From: Paraburkholderia xenovorans LB400
Lineage (GTDB): Bacteria > Pseudomonadota > Gammaproteobacteria > Burkholderiales > Burkholderiaceae
Assembly: GCF_000013645.1 (NCBI RefSeq)
Contig: NC_007951.1
Location: forward strand, 2,356,001-2,420,000
Length of the DNA stretch: 64,000 nt
Direction: 5' to 3'
Every line of letters starts with the position of its first letter. Positions within the stretch are counted from its first letter, which is position 1. This document shows, one piece after another, positions 38,626-48,537 of the stretch. The position numbers and the translations under genes are program-made. Under the pieces are notes generated by a model. That model had not been told where the DNA came from, did not search any database, and was given only the letters and a program-made list of their open reading frames with translations.

Positions 38626-38913
38626 GTGCGGCAATCCGAGGTTTTCATTGGCGACATGACGGCGCTCGGCGATCTCGTGCGGGCGTCGCGGCTCGCCCAG
38701 GGGCTGACACGCGACGACCTCGCCATTGCGGCAGGGCTGTCCCCCAAGTTCATCACGCATATCGAAGCCGGTAAGCCAACCGCGCAGATCGGCAAGGTGC
38801 TGCATCTTCTCGCTGAACTGGGCATCACGCTGCGCGCGCAAGTTTCCGTGGACATTCCTCCAGCCTCGGCCACCAAGGCGCTCCAGCGCAGACGGACCAC
38901 TCATGGCCGCTAG
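38626..38913 (+). CDS. hipB: HipB-like antitoxin, XRE-family DNA-binding protein
   Basis: The 95-residue protein has an XRE helix-turn-helix (LGDLVRASRLAQGLTRDDLAIAAGLSPKFITHIEAGKP, about residues 13-50) and a short basic C-terminal tail. It would neutralise HipA and repress its own operon through the three palindromes upstream. The frame starts earlier at ATG 38587, but that codon sits inside operator 3 and the -10; GTG 38626 has AGGGG six bases upstream and gives a HipB-like size. Its last codons overlap hipA by 11 bp. Confidence 0.85.
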   Translation: MRQSEVFIGDMTALGDLVRASRLAQGLTRDDLAIAAGLSPKFITHIEAGKPTAQIGKVLHLLAELGITLRAQVSVDIPPASATKALQRRRTTHGR

Positions 38914-40195
38914 AACGCTCGTCGCCTATGCGAATGGCCGGCGCGTTGGCATCGTGAGCGATGACAGCGGTATCTGGTCATTTACCTACGACAAGGACTG
39001 GCTCGCTCGCGAGGACGCGTTCGAGCTGTCACCCGCTTTTCCGCTTGCTGCCGGGTCTTTCGTGGACGGTTCGAGCCAGAGGCCGGTGCAATGGTTTTTC
39101 GACAATCTCCTGCCTGAAGCGGAAATGCGTATTGCACTCGCTCGCGAGGCCAGGGTCGAGGCGGGCGACGCCTGGGGTCTGCTCGCCTATTACGGGCGGG
39201 AGTCGGCCGGCGCCTTGACCTTGCTTGCCGAAGGTGAACACGAGGCGTCCGGCGGTCTGCAACCTTTGTCGTACGCGAATCTGGAGGCGCGCATTCAGGC
39301 CATGCCGCAGCACGCGCTAACCGCCACGGCGCCCAAACGCATGTCCGCGGCAGGCGCCCAGCAGAAGCTGCTGCTGACCTTGCGAGGCGATGCGCCGGAT
39401 TACGAACTGTTCGAGCCGGTGGGAAGCGAGCCGTCCATGCATCTGCTCAAGCCCGACATGCGGAGCACGGGCTATCCCCATTCAGCGATCAACGAATTTT
39501 TCTGCATGCGGCTGGCCCGGGCGATGGGTGTGCGCGTGCCGCCCACGCACTTCATACGCGTGCCCTCGGCCTGCTACGTCATCGATCGTTTCGACCGTGA
39601 TACGACCACTGAGCCGGCCCGGCGCCTCCATACGGTCGACGCCATGCAGTTGTTGAACTACGACCGCAGCTTCAAATATCAGAACGCTACGGCGCAGGTG
39701 TTAAGCGATGCCATCGAAAAAACGAGCACCCGCGCAGTGGCGCGTCTCGATGTCTTCCGATGGGCGGTCTTCAACGTCCTGATCGGCAACGCCGATTCGC
39801 ATCTGAAAAACCTGTCGTTCTTCGTCAGTCCGCGCGGCTACATGCTGGCTCCGTTCTACGATCTGGTGAGCACGGTCGTCTACCATACGCCGACCTACCA
39901 GCCGCAACAGCGGGACCGTTGGCCGCATTGCGACCTGACCATGCCCGTTGGAGACGCCACCCGGTTCGCGGACATTTCCAGAAGGAACATGCTGGCATTC
40001 GGCGAGGCGCTTCATCTCGCGCCAAGAGGTTCGGAAAGGTTGCTGGATGACATGCTGGCCATTCTCGACGCGCGCGTGATGGACACGCGGCGTGCCGTCG
40101 GCGAAATCGCGCAGCCGAATGCCGGCGAGGTCCGGCTGCTCGACTCGATCGTCGCGATGCCGCTCGCGGAGATGAGCGCGGCGCTGCGCAAGTGA
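38903..40195 (+). CDS. hipA: HipA-like serine/threonine kinase toxin
   Basis: The 430-residue protein matches the HipA kinase fold. It has the Gly-rich loop SAAGAQQKLLLTL (Ser148 is the counterpart of the autophosphorylated serine), LLKPD (Lys183), the catalytic loop GNADSHLKN (Asp298) and the metal-binding Asp in APFYDL (Asp320). All key residues are present, so the kinase is probably active. In characterised systems HipA phosphorylates glutamyl-tRNA synthetase and induces dormancy; the target here is not proven. It overlaps hipB by 11 bp, so the two are coupled in translation. Confidence 0.9.
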   Translation: MAARTLVAYANGRRVGIVSDDSGIWSFTYDKDWLAREDAFELSPAFPLAAGSFVDGSSQRPVQWFFDNLLPEAEMRIALAREARVEAGDAWGLLAYYGRESAGALTLLAEGEHEASGGLQPLSYANLEARIQAMPQHALTATAPKRMSAAGAQQKLLLTLRGDAPDYELFEPVGSEPSMHLLKPDMRSTGYPHSAINEFFCMRLARAMGVRVPPTHFIRVPSACYVIDRFDRDTTTEPARRLHTVDAMQLLNYDRSFKYQNATAQVLSDAIEKTSTRAVARLDVFRWAVFNVLIGNADSHLKNLSFFVSPRGYMLAPFYDLVSTVVYHTPTYQPQQRDRWPHCDLTMPVGDATRFADISRRNMLAFGEALHLAPRGSERLLDDMLAILDARVMDTRRAVGEIAQPNAGEVRLLDSIVAMPLAEMSAALRK

Positions 40196-40230
40196 GCGCG
40201 GTGGTTTAACCGAGTGGTCGACCGCATATG

Positions 40231-40271
40231 AAAAAGGCGCTGTTCAGTCATTGACTGAACAGCGCCTTTTT
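40231..40271. terminator. Long bidirectional terminator between hipA and the parvulin gene
   Basis: Perfect 20-bp arms (40231-40250 and 40252-40271) with core GGCGCTGTTCAGTCA, an A-run at one end and T-run at the other, and a one-base centre. It serves the convergent hipA and ppiC-like genes. Confidence 0.92.
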
Positions 40272-40344
40272 CAGAATCGAGGACCGCCGATCACGAGAAG
40301 CGCCAACCCGAAGCGCAATCCCGATTCTCAGCGGCAAGCTCCGC

Positions 40345-41124
40345 TCACTGAATCTTCGCGTTCTTACGCAGGCCTTCTTCAAACGCCTGCAGCTTTTCCT
40401 GCTGGATCTGCTGCACGATCTGCGGGCGCACTTGCTCCAGCGGCGGCGGCGTGACGTTGCGCACGTCGTCGACACGGATGATGTGCCAGCCGAATTGCGT
40501 ATGCACCGGCGTGTCGGTCATCTGGCCTTTCTGCAGATGCGTGGCCGCGTCCGCGAACTCAGGCACGTAAGCCTTCGGGTCCGACCAGTCCAGATCGCCG
40601 CCGTTCTTGCCCGATCCCGGGTCCTTCGAGTATTGCTTGGCGAGATCTTCGAAGCTCGCGCCGGCCTTGATCTTCGCGATCAGGTCTTTGGCCTGCTGCT
40701 CGTTGTCCACCAGAATGTGATGCAGGTGATATTCCTTGCCGCCCGCGTCCTTGATCAGCGCGTTGTAGCGCGCCGTGACTTCGGCGTCGGTCGGCGTGTT
40801 GTTCTTCACGAAGTCTTCGATCAGCGCGCGCAGCACCACGGTTTGCTGTGCCACGGCGATTTGCGCCTTGATGTCCGGACGATTCGGCAGGCCACGGCGC
40901 AGCGCTTCCTGCATGAGGATCTCGCGGTTCACCAGTTCTTCGCGCACGGCCATTTGCAGTTGCGGCGTATTTTGCTGGCCTTGATGAACCAGTTGATCGA
41001 TCAGCGCATCGGCACGTGCTTTCGGAATCGGCGTGCCGTTCACGACGGCGATGTTCTGTGCGAATGCAGGTGCGGCTGCAAATGCAGCCAGCAATACCCA
41101 AAGGCGGGTTTTCTTCAAGGTCAT
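40345..41124 (-). CDS. Exported parvulin-type peptidyl-prolyl isomerase
   Basis: The 259-residue protein has a signal peptide (residues 1-22, ending AFAQ), a SurA/PpiD-like N-terminal chaperone helix set, and one parvulin domain (about residues 133-225: KEYHLHHILVDNEQ through TQFGWHIIRVDD). It is expected to help fold outer-membrane or periplasmic proteins. It is last in a compact minus-strand unit, 11 bp after bolA. Confidence 0.92.
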   Translation of the reverse strand: MTLKKTRLWVLLAAFAAAPAFAQNIAVVNGTPIPKARADALIDQLVHQGQQNTPQLQMAVREELVNREILMQEALRRGLPNRPDIKAQIAVAQQTVVLRALIEDFVKNNTPTDAEVTARYNALIKDAGGKEYHLHHILVDNEQQAKDLIAKIKAGASFEDLAKQYSKDPGSGKNGGDLDWSDPKAYVPEFADAATHLQKGQMTDTPVHTQFGWHIIRVDDVRNVTPPPLEQVRPQIVQQIQQEKLQAFEEGLRKNAKIQ

Positions 41125-41135
41125 CGAAAATTTTC

Positions 41136-41456
41136 CTAGCGGGGCAACAAAGCGAATTCTTCGGGCGTGTACGCCGTGATTGCAAGGGCGTGAATGCCGC
41201 GCTGCATGGCATCGGCCAGCGCATCATACACCATGCGATGCCGCGCCACGCGGGCCTTGCCGGCAAATGCGGCAGCCACGATCGTGACACTGAAATGACC
41301 GCCGGCCGAGGCGCCGGCGTGGCCTGCGTGCTGCGCGCTGTCGTCGGTGATCCGGATCGACTCGACCGGCGCGAGGGCGGCGGCGAGGCGCGTCTCGATC
41401 AGCGCGGCGCGCTCGGCGGTGGTGGCGTGCATGAATACATCGGCATTGCTCGTCAT
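41136..41456 (-). CDS. bolA: BolA family protein
   Basis: The 106-residue protein contains the BolA fold: ALIETRLAAALAPVESIRITDDS and GGHFSVTIVAAAFAGKARVARHRMVYDALADAM, with the conserved RHRMVY segment and conserved His. BolA-type proteins act with monothiol glutaredoxins in iron-sulfur handling and, in some species, as DNA-binding regulators. It starts one base after the yciB stop, so translation is probably coupled. It carries a short Ala/Gly/His insert (QHAGHAGASAGGH). Confidence 0.92.
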   Translation of the reverse strand: MTSNADVFMHATTAERAALIETRLAAALAPVESIRITDDSAQHAGHAGASAGGHFSVTIVAAAFAGKARVARHRMVYDALADAMQRGIHALAITAYTPEEFALLPR

Positions 41457-41457
41457 G

Positions 41458-41988
41458 TCATTCTTCCTTCATATACTTCGACAGCCACAAGCTCTGCCCG
41501 ACGATAAACACCACGAGACAGCCGGTCGCGCCGAACAGCTTGAAATTGACCCACTGGTCGGTCGTGTAGTTGTACGCGACGAACAGATTGACGAGCCCGA
41601 GCAGCACGAAAAACACCCCCCACACCACATTCAGCTTGCCCCAGATCGCGTGCGGCAGCGTGATCTGCTTGCCCATCATCGCTTCGATCAGGTTCTTGTT
41701 GAAGGCCAGTTGCGAGACGATCAGCGCGACCGAGAACGCCCAGTACAGCACGGTCGGCTTCCATTTGATGAAGGTATCGTTGTGCAGCACGAGCGTGGCG
41801 CCGCCGAACACGGTGACGACGCCGAGGCTCACCCACAGCATCGGGTCGACCTTGCGGTGGCGGAACGCCACCCATGCGATCTGCACCAGCGTGGCGACGA
41901 TCGCCACTGCCGTCGCCGTGAAAATGCCCCAGATCTTGAAGGCGACGAAAAACAGGATGATCGGGAACAGATCGAACAGGAATTTCAT
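41458..41988 (-). CDS. yciB: Inner-membrane septation protein YciB/IspA family
   Basis: The 176-residue protein is almost entirely membrane helices (about five) and starts [20 protein letters not shown], the hallmark of this family. YciB influences cell envelope synthesis and septation. The frame is open upstream to 42129, but ATG 41988 puts the conserved N-terminus first. It heads the yciB-bolA-parvulin unit. Confidence 0.93.
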   Translation of the reverse strand: MKFLFDLFPIILFFVAFKIWGIFTATAVAIVATLVQIAWVAFRHRKVDPMLWVSLGVVTVFGGATLVLHNDTFIKWKPTVLYWAFSVALIVSQLAFNKNLIEAMMGKQITLPHAIWGKLNVVWGVFFVLLGLVNLFVAYNYTTDQWVNFKLFGATGCLVVFIVGQSLWLSKYMKEE

Positions 41989-42150
41989 TATCTGGTCGGG
42001 AAATCGGAGAATGGGTCGGAGATTAGGGGCGCGGTGCGAAGCCGATCGACCGGTTCGACCGGCTCGCAAGCAGGATGACGGGTGTCGCGGCCGGCGCGCG
42101 CCTGGTTGGACGCGGGCGCCGGCCGGCAACGCGCCGGACTCCGCGCTGCG

Positions 42151-42573
42151 TTACTTGGGCTCGAATTGTAACGCAGCCGAATTGATGCAGTACCGCAGGC
42201 CGGTCGGCGCCGGCCCGTCTTCGAACACGTGGCCCAGATGCGCGCCGCAGTTCTTGCATTGGACCTCGATGCGCAGCATGCCGTGCGAGCGGTCGGTCTT
42301 CTCGGCGATCACTTCGCCGTTGATCGGCTTGAAGTAGCTCGGCCAGCCGCAGCCGGCATCGAACTTGGTGTCCGATTCGAACAGCGGCGTGCCGCAACAG
42401 ACGCAGTCATAGATGCCACGGTCCCAGTGGTCGTGATAGCGGCCCGTGAATGGGCGCTCGGTGGCCGCGTGGCGCGTCACCTGATATTCGACGTCGGAAA
42501 GCTGCTTGCGCCACTCGGCGTCGTCTTTCTGCACGGCGGGGGCGTCGGTGTTGAGGTCGTCGGGCTTGTTCAT
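42151..42573 (-). CDS. msrB: Peptide-methionine (R)-S-oxide reductase
   Basis: The 140-residue enzyme reduces methionine-R-sulfoxide in proteins. Structural zinc cysteines are in CVCCGTPLF and [12 protein letters not shown], and the catalytic cysteine is in [11 protein letters not shown]. Full length. It lies 129 bp downstream of selO on the same strand, a pairing consistent with a shared oxidative-stress role. Confidence 0.96.
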   Translation of the reverse strand: MNKPDDLNTDAPAVQKDDAEWRKQLSDVEYQVTRHAATERPFTGRYHDHWDRGIYDCVCCGTPLFESDTKFDAGCGWPSYFKPINGEVIAEKTDRSHGMLRIEVQCKNCGAHLGHVFEDGPAPTGLRYCINSAALQFEPK

Positions 42574-42702
42574 GGTCGGGTTCCTGTCTCGGGCTTGCTC
42601 GGGGTTGTTCTGGGGGCGGCTGGATAGGTCAGGCGGATTCGGCTCCGGATTGGCTCATTAAGCTGCTACGCAATCAGACGCAAGCAGCGGTGTTTCCGCG
42701 CG

Positions 42703-44259
42703 TCACGACGAGCAACTCACTTCCAGCGAACTCGCCCAGTCCGGCGGCAACCCGGCATACGCTTCGTGCTCGGGCTGTTCGTCGAATGGGCGGCGCAACA
42801 CGGCCGCCAGTCGCTCCACTTCCGAAAAATCCTTCTCTTTCGCGCGGCGGATCGCCGTTTCCGCCAGATGATTGCGAAGTACGAATTTGGGGTTCACACG
42901 GTTCATTGCAATGGCGCGCGCGGCGTCCTCGCGTGTTTCCTCCGACAGCCGCGCGCGGTAGTCGTTCACCCACGCATCGAACGCGGCGCGGTCGAGGAAC
43001 AGATCGCGCACCGCGGCGTCGCCGCTCGCGTCGTGCTTCGACACGCGCGCCAGATTGCGGAAGGTCAGCGTGAAATCCGCGCGATTGGCGTGCATCACTT
43101 CGAACAGGCGATTGGCGAGCGCGTCGTCGCCGGCGCGTTCGGTTTCGAGGCCGAGCTTCGCGCGCATGCGCCGCTCCAGCGCCGGCGCGAAACGGTCCTT
43201 GAAGCCGCCGAGCACACGCTGCGCGTCTTCGATCGCCTTGTCGCCGCGCACGCTTTCTTCGTGCTTTTCGCCCAGCAGCGGCAACAGGCCTTGGGCGAGG
43301 CAGAAGAGGTTCCAGTAGGCGATCTGCGGCTGCATCCGGTACGCGTAACGGCCTTGCGAATCCGAGTGATTGCAGATGTAGCCGGCGTCGAAGCCGTCCA
43401 TGAAACCGAACGGACCGTAGTCGATGGTGAGACCGAGGATCGACATGTTGTCCGTGTTCATCACGCCGTGGCAGAAGCCGACCGCCTGCCACTCGACCAT
43501 CAGGTCGGCGGTCGATATCACCGCTTCGTTCAGCAGCGCGAGATACGGATCGTCGGCTTCGCGGCAATGCGGATAGAAGCGTTCGATCACATGATCGGCG
43601 AGCGCGCGCAGCGCGTCGGTGCGATCGTTCGAATAGAAATGCTCGAAGTGGCCGAAGCGCACGAAACTCGGCGCCACGCGCGTGACCACCGCGGCCGTTT
43701 CGACTGTTTCACGCCGCACAGGCTGATCGGAGCCGATTACACACAGCGCGCGGGTGGTCGGAATGCCGAGGTGATGCATGGCCTCCGAACACAGATATTC
43801 GCGGATCGACGAGCGCAACACCGCGCGGCCGTCGCCCATGCGCGAATAGGGTGTGCGCCCCGCGCCTTTGAGCTGCAGCTCGAAACGCCGGCCGCCGTGT
43901 TCGACTTCGCCGAGGCCGAGCGCGCGGCCGTCGCCGAGCTGGCCGGCCCACACGCCGAACTGGTGGCCCGAATATACCGACGCATAGGGCAGCGCCTCGG
44001 CCGGCCACTCGCGCGTGGCATTGCCCGAGAACAGTTCGGCAAACGCAGGATCGTTCTCGATGCCGGGCTCCAAACCGAGCAGCGCGGCGGTTTCCGCGGA
44101 GAATCCAACCACATATGGCGCGCTGAGCGGCGCCGCCGGCAGGCGCGTGAGAAACACGCTGCCAAGGCTCGCAAACGCGCTTTCCGGCGCAGTGGTGAGC
44201 GCATCGGAAAGGGCCGACAAAGGCCCGGATAACCCTGCAATGCTTGGGGAAAACGACAT
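42703..44259 (-). CDS. selO: Protein adenylyltransferase SelO
   Basis: The 518-residue pseudokinase-fold enzyme transfers AMP to protein hydroxyls. Family motifs include [47 protein letters not shown] and [24 protein letters not shown] (the metal-binding loop). The C-terminus ends SCSS, close to the redox C-x-x-C/U of selenoprotein relatives. ATG 44259 is chosen because the conserved [15 protein letters not shown] region then starts at a normal distance; upstream codons look non-coding. Followed by msrB. Confidence 0.94.
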   Translation of the reverse strand: MSFSPSIAGLSGPLSALSDALTTAPESAFASLGSVFLTRLPAAPLSAPYVVGFSAETAALLGLEPGIENDPAFAELFSGNATREWPAEALPYASVYSGHQFGVWAGQLGDGRALGLGEVEHGGRRFELQLKGAGRTPYSRMGDGRAVLRSSIREYLCSEAMHHLGIPTTRALCVIGSDQPVRRETVETAAVVTRVAPSFVRFGHFEHFYSNDRTDALRALADHVIERFYPHCREADDPYLALLNEAVISTADLMVEWQAVGFCHGVMNTDNMSILGLTIDYGPFGFMDGFDAGYICNHSDSQGRYAYRMQPQIAYWNLFCLAQGLLPLLGEKHEESVRGDKAIEDAQRVLGGFKDRFAPALERRMRAKLGLETERAGDDALANRLFEVMHANRADFTLTFRNLARVSKHDASGDAAVRDLFLDRAAFDAWVNDYRARLSEETREDAARAIAMNRVNPKFVLRNHLAETAIRRAKEKDFSEVERLAAVLRRPFDEQPEHEAYAGLPPDWASSLEVSCSS

Positions 44260-44456
44260 GTTGAGCGCCTCTGGATTAACCGATATTGTAAGTCCGCGCC
44301 CGCGGAGCTGCTGGCCGGCCTTGTGTGCTTCCATATCGGAGCATCAGGAGCCGTTTGCCGGACTTCCGCCGGTTTCGCTGACGGCGCGTCGAGGCTGAGG
44401 CGCGCCCCCCGAGCTGCCAACCGATTGAAACAATCAAGCCGAGGAGACCCCTTCTT

Positions 44457-46145
44457 ATGACGACGCCGCTCGCTGGCCAGATGATGGACGTGCCGCTCAC
44501 CGTGCCTTCGCTGCTCGCGCATGCCGCGCGGCATTTCGGCAGCACTGAAATCGTGTCGCGCCGCATTGAAGGCGACCTGCATCGTTATACCTATCGCGAT
44601 TGCGAAAAGCGCGCGAAGCAGCTCGCGCAGGCTTTGATCGCGCTCGGCGTCGAACCCGGCGAACGGGTCGCGACGCTGGCATGGAACGGCTACCGGCATC
44701 TGGAAGCGTATTACGGCACGACCGGCTTCGGCGCTGTCTGCCACACGATCAATCCGCGTCTCTTTCCCGATCAGATCGCCTACATCATCAATCACGCGGA
44801 CGACGCTTACGTGCTGTTCGACACCACGTTCGCCCCGCTCGTCGACGTGCTCGCGCCGCAGTGCCCGAAAGTGCGCGGCTGGATCGCGCTCGCCGACGAA
44901 GCGCACCTGCCTGCCATGCAGACACCCGTGCTCAGCTACGAGACGCTCGTCACCGCGCAGGACGGCAATTACGAATGGCCGCCGCTCGACGAGCGCCAGG
45001 CTTCATACCTTTGCTATACGTCCGGCACCACCGGTAATCCGAAGGGCGCGCTGTATTCGCATCGCTCGACGGTGCTGCATGCGTTCGGCGCCGCGTTGCC
45101 CGACGCCATGAGCTTGTCCGCGCGCGACTGCGTGCTGCCCGTCGTGCCGATGTTTCATGTGAACGCGTGGGGCATTCCGCACTCGGCGCCGCTGACCGGC
45201 GCGAAGCTGGTGTTCCCCGGCAAGGATCTCGACGGCAAGTCGCTGTACGAATTGATGGAAAGCGAACGCGTCACGTATTCGGCCGGCGTGCCGACCGTGT
45301 GGCTCGGTCTGCTCAACTATCTGCGCGAGGCGAAGGTGCGGTTTTCGTCGCTCAATCGCACGGTGATCGGCGGCTCGGCGTGTCCGCCGGCCATGCTGCG
45401 CACGTTCGAGGACGACTACGGCGTGCAGGTGATCCATGCATGGGGCATGACCGAGATGTCGCCGCTCGGCACGCTGTCCAGGCTGACATGGGAGCAAAGC
45501 CAGCGTCCGCTGGAAGAGCAGCGCAAGTTGCTGGAGAAGCAGGGGCACGTGCTCTATGGCGTCGATATGAAGATCGTCGGCGAAGACGGCCGCGAGCTGC
45601 CGTGGGACGGCGTGGCGTTCGGCGATCTGCACGTGCGCGGGCCGTGGGTGATCGACCGGTATTTCCGCAAGGACGACTCGCCGCTGGTGGACGGCTGGTT
45701 TCCCACCGGCGACGTCGCCACTATCGACCGCGACAGCTTTCTGCATATCACGGACCGCTCGAAAGACGTGATCAAGTCCGGCGGCGAATGGATCAGTTCG
45801 ATCGACATCGAGAACGTGGCGATCGCGCATCCGGCCGTGGCCGAAGCGGCGTGCATCGCGTGTGCGCATCCGAAATGGACCGAGCGGCCGCTGCTGGTGG
45901 TCGTCAAGCGTCCCGGCTTCGAGGTGACGCGAGATGAGCTGATCGCCTTCTACGAAGGCAAGGTCGCCAGATGGTGGATTCCCGACGACGTCGCCTTTGT
46001 CGACGAACTGCCGCACACGGCAACCGGCAAGCTGCAAAAACTCAAGCTGCGCGACATTTTCCGCGACCATGTGCTGCCGTCCGCGCTGGAGGATGAAAAG
46101 GACTGCCCGCTCACGCCGCTTGCCAGGGGAAACCCCGTCTCCTGA
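44457..46145 (+). CDS. Acyl-CoA ligase (AMP-binding, medium/long-chain type)
   Basis: The 562-residue ligase activates a fatty or other carboxylic acid with ATP and CoA. It has the AMP-binding P-loop [16 protein letters not shown] (about residues 185-200), the [12 protein letters not shown] motif and the [16 protein letters not shown] hinge, with a C-terminal lysine in [11 protein letters not shown]. Wording ([16 protein letters not shown] type) is that of medium-to-long-chain enzymes. It is followed by fadB- and fadA-like genes, so entry into beta-oxidation is the likely job; chain length is not fixed by sequence. Confidence 0.9.
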   Translation: MTTPLAGQMMDVPLTVPSLLAHAARHFGSTEIVSRRIEGDLHRYTYRDCEKRAKQLAQALIALGVEPGERVATLAWNGYRHLEAYYGTTGFGAVCHTINPRLFPDQIAYIINHADDAYVLFDTTFAPLVDVLAPQCPKVRGWIALADEAHLPAMQTPVLSYETLVTAQDGNYEWPPLDERQASYLCYTSGTTGNPKGALYSHRSTVLHAFGAALPDAMSLSARDCVLPVVPMFHVNAWGIPHSAPLTGAKLVFPGKDLDGKSLYELMESERVTYSAGVPTVWLGLLNYLREAKVRFSSLNRTVIGGSACPPAMLRTFEDDYGVQVIHAWGMTEMSPLGTLSRLTWEQSQRPLEEQRKLLEKQGHVLYGVDMKIVGEDGRELPWDGVAFGDLHVRGPWVIDRYFRKDDSPLVDGWFPTGDVATIDRDSFLHITDRSKDVIKSGGEWISSIDIENVAIAHPAVAEAACIACAHPKWTERPLLVVVKRPGFEVTRDELIAFYEGKVARWWIPDDVAFVDELPHTATGKLQKLKLRDIFRDHVLPSALEDEKDCPLTPLARGNPVS

Positions 46146-46209
46146 TAAATTGAACGAGCGTGCTTTTCTGTGTATTCTGCCTGCTGACCCCGGCGTCAAA
46201 CGACAATTC

Positions 46210-46240
46210 GTCCGACAATGAGTCGGACCGATAGTCCGAC
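46210..46240 (+). promoter_or_regulatory. Triple half-site operator candidate upstream of fadB-like gene
   Basis: GTCCGAC (46210-46216), five bases, GTCGGAC (46222-46228), five bases, GTCCGAC (46234-46240). Each neighbouring pair is an inverted repeat, with a 12-bp period. This is the pattern of a TetR- or FadR-like operator; the regulator is not identified. It lies 75-105 bp before the gene start. Confidence 0.55.
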
Positions 46241-46314
46241 CTGATGAACCGGAAGGGCGGCGCGCCTGAGCGTCGCCTTATTGCAGATCGCATGGATCGC
46301 ATGGAGGCAGGCAG

Positions 46315-48399
46315 ATGGCAGTGGACTACACAACTCATGACGGCGTGGCCGTCATCACGCTGAACAATCCTCCCGTCAACGGCCTCGGCCTGTCGACGCG
46401 AGCCGGCATCGTCGAAGGGATCGAGCGCGCGCAGAACGATCCGGGTATCGAGGCGATCGTGCTGACGGGCGCGGGCAAGGCCTTCTCGGGCGGCGCGGAT
46501 ATCACCGAATTCAATACGCCGAAAGCGACTCAGGAGCCGACGCTCGCCACGGTCATCAAGATCGTGGAAGGCAGCGCGAAGCCGGTGGTCGCGGCGATTC
46601 ACAGCGTCGCGATGGGCGGCGGTCTGGAACTCGCGCTCGGCGCGCATTACCGCGTGGCCGCGCCCGGCGCGCAGATCGCGCTGCCGGAAGTGAAGCTCGG
46701 CATTCTGCCGGGCGCAGGCGGCACGCAGCGTTTGCCGCGCGCCATCGGTCTCGAAGCCGCGCTCAACATGATCGTCTCCGGCACGCCCGTGATGTCGGAG
46801 AAACTCGCTGACTCCGGCTTGTTCGATGAACTCGCGCAAGGCGATCTGGCCGAAGCAGCGCTGGCATTTGCCCGTAAGGTCGGCGCAAAAGAAGGCCCGC
46901 ATCCTAAGCTGCGCGACCGCAGGATCGAGCATCCGAACGCAGCCGGTTTCATCCAGTTCGCGCGCAACAGCGTGGCGGCCGTCGCGAAGCATTTCCCCGC
47001 CCCGCACAAATGTATCGACGCCGTGGAAGCGGGCGTGCAGAACGGCTTCGACAAGGGCCTCGCGTTTGAACGCGAATGCTTTATCGCACTCGTGCAGACG
47101 CCGGAAAGCCGCGCGCTGCGTCACGCCTTTTTCGGCGAACGCGCGGCGAGCAAGATTCCCGATGTGCCGTCCGACACGCCGGTGCGCGACATCAACCAGG
47201 TGGCCGTGATCGGCGCGGGCACGATGGGCGGCGGCATCGCGATGAACTTCATCAACGCGGGCATTCCGGTCACGCTGCTGGAAACCAGACAGGAAGCGCT
47301 GGACCGTGGCCTCGCGACCATTCGCAAGAACTACGAAGCGAGCGTCAGGAAAGGCAAGCTCAAGCCCGAAGCGCTCGAACAGCGCATGGCGCTGATCACA
47401 CCCACGCTTTCCTATGACGACCTGAAAAACGCCGACCTGATCGTCGAAGCGGTGTTCGAAGAACTCGACGTGAAAGAGCAGGTGTTCAGGCGTCTGGACG
47501 AAGTGGCGAAGCAAGGCGCGATCCTCGCCTCGAACACCTCCACGCTCGACGTCGACAGGATCGCCGCTTTCACGAAGCGTCCGCAGGACGTGGTCGGCAT
47601 GCACTTCTTCAGCCCGGCCAACGTGATGAAGCTGCTCGAAGTCGTGCGCGGCAGGGAGACGGCGAAAGACGTGCTCGCCACCGTCATGAAGCTCGCCAAA
47701 AAGATTCGCAAGACCGCCGTGGTTTCGGGCGTGTGCGACGGCTTTATCGGCAACCGGATGATCGAGCAGTACATCCGCCAGGCGCTCTTCATGCTCGAAG
47801 AAGGCGCGCTGCCCGCGCAGGTGGATCGCGCGATCGAAAAGTTCGGCTTCGCGATGGGTCCGTTCCGCATGAGCGATCTGGCCGGCAACGACATCGGCTG
47901 GGCGATCCGCAAGCGCCGTTATCAGGAACATCCCGACATGCATTACTCGAAGATCGCCGATCGTCTCTGCGAGACAGGGCGTTTCGGCCAGAAGACGGGC
48001 GGCGGCTGGTACGACTACAAGGCGGGCGATCGCACCGCGTATCCGTCGAAGGTGGTCGACGACATGATCGTTGCGTTTTCGAAAGAAGCCAACGCCGGGC
48101 GCCGCAAGATCAGCGATGAGGAAATCGTCGAGCGCCTCGTGTTCTCGCTCGTGAACGAAGGCGCGAAAATTCTCGAAGAGGGTATTGCGTCGAAGGCGTC
48201 GGACATCGACATGGTCTATCTGGCCGGCTACGGCTTTCCGCTTTATCGCGGCGGCCCGATGCTGTATGCGGACACGGTCGGGCTCTACAACGTGGAGCGC
48301 GCGATTCGCCGCTATGCGGCGCAACCGAACGGCGATGCCTGGCAACTGGCGTCGGGTATCGCTGCGCTGGCGGCCCAAGGACGCGGGTTCAACGGCTGA
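46315..48399 (+). CDS. Bifunctional enoyl-CoA hydratase / 3-hydroxyacyl-CoA dehydrogenase (FadB/FadJ-like)
   Basis: The 694-residue protein combines an N-terminal crotonase domain (about residues 1-190, with GAGKAFSGGADITEF and the SVAMGGGLELALG oxyanion region plus LPEVKLGILPGAGGTQRLPR carrying the catalytic glutamates) with an NAD-binding dehydrogenase (about 293-600, VIGAGTMGGGIAMNFINAGI, then a His in GMHFFSPANVMKLLE). Reactions: hydration of enoyl-CoA and oxidation of the 3-hydroxyacyl-CoA. Shorter than E. coli FadB (729), as is usual in Burkholderia. Followed 138 bp later by the thiolase. Confidence 0.93.
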   Translation: MAVDYTTHDGVAVITLNNPPVNGLGLSTRAGIVEGIERAQNDPGIEAIVLTGAGKAFSGGADITEFNTPKATQEPTLATVIKIVEGSAKPVVAAIHSVAMGGGLELALGAHYRVAAPGAQIALPEVKLGILPGAGGTQRLPRAIGLEAALNMIVSGTPVMSEKLADSGLFDELAQGDLAEAALAFARKVGAKEGPHPKLRDRRIEHPNAAGFIQFARNSVAAVAKHFPAPHKCIDAVEAGVQNGFDKGLAFERECFIALVQTPESRALRHAFFGERAASKIPDVPSDTPVRDINQVAVIGAGTMGGGIAMNFINAGIPVTLLETRQEALDRGLATIRKNYEASVRKGKLKPEALEQRMALITPTLSYDDLKNADLIVEAVFEELDVKEQVFRRLDEVAKQGAILASNTSTLDVDRIAAFTKRPQDVVGMHFFSPANVMKLLEVVRGRETAKDVLATVMKLAKKIRKTAVVSGVCDGFIGNRMIEQYIRQALFMLEEGALPAQVDRAIEKFGFAMGPFRMSDLAGNDIGWAIRKRRYQEHPDMHYSKIADRLCETGRFGQKTGGGWYDYKAGDRTAYPSKVVDDMIVAFSKEANAGRRKISDEEIVERLVFSLVNEGAKILEEGIASKASDIDMVYLAGYGFPLYRGGPMLYADTVGLYNVERAIRRYAAQPNGDAWQLASGIAALAAQGRGFNG

Positions 48400-48537
48400 C
48401 TTACCGTTCGAGTGAAAAGATTGGGGCGGCGCTATCCGGTGATCGATTCGCCAGCGCGCCCCCATCGACATCTGCAAGTATCGATCAACTCGTATGGGAT
48501 CAGAGCGCGCCACCTCTGATCGACACAGGAGACACGC

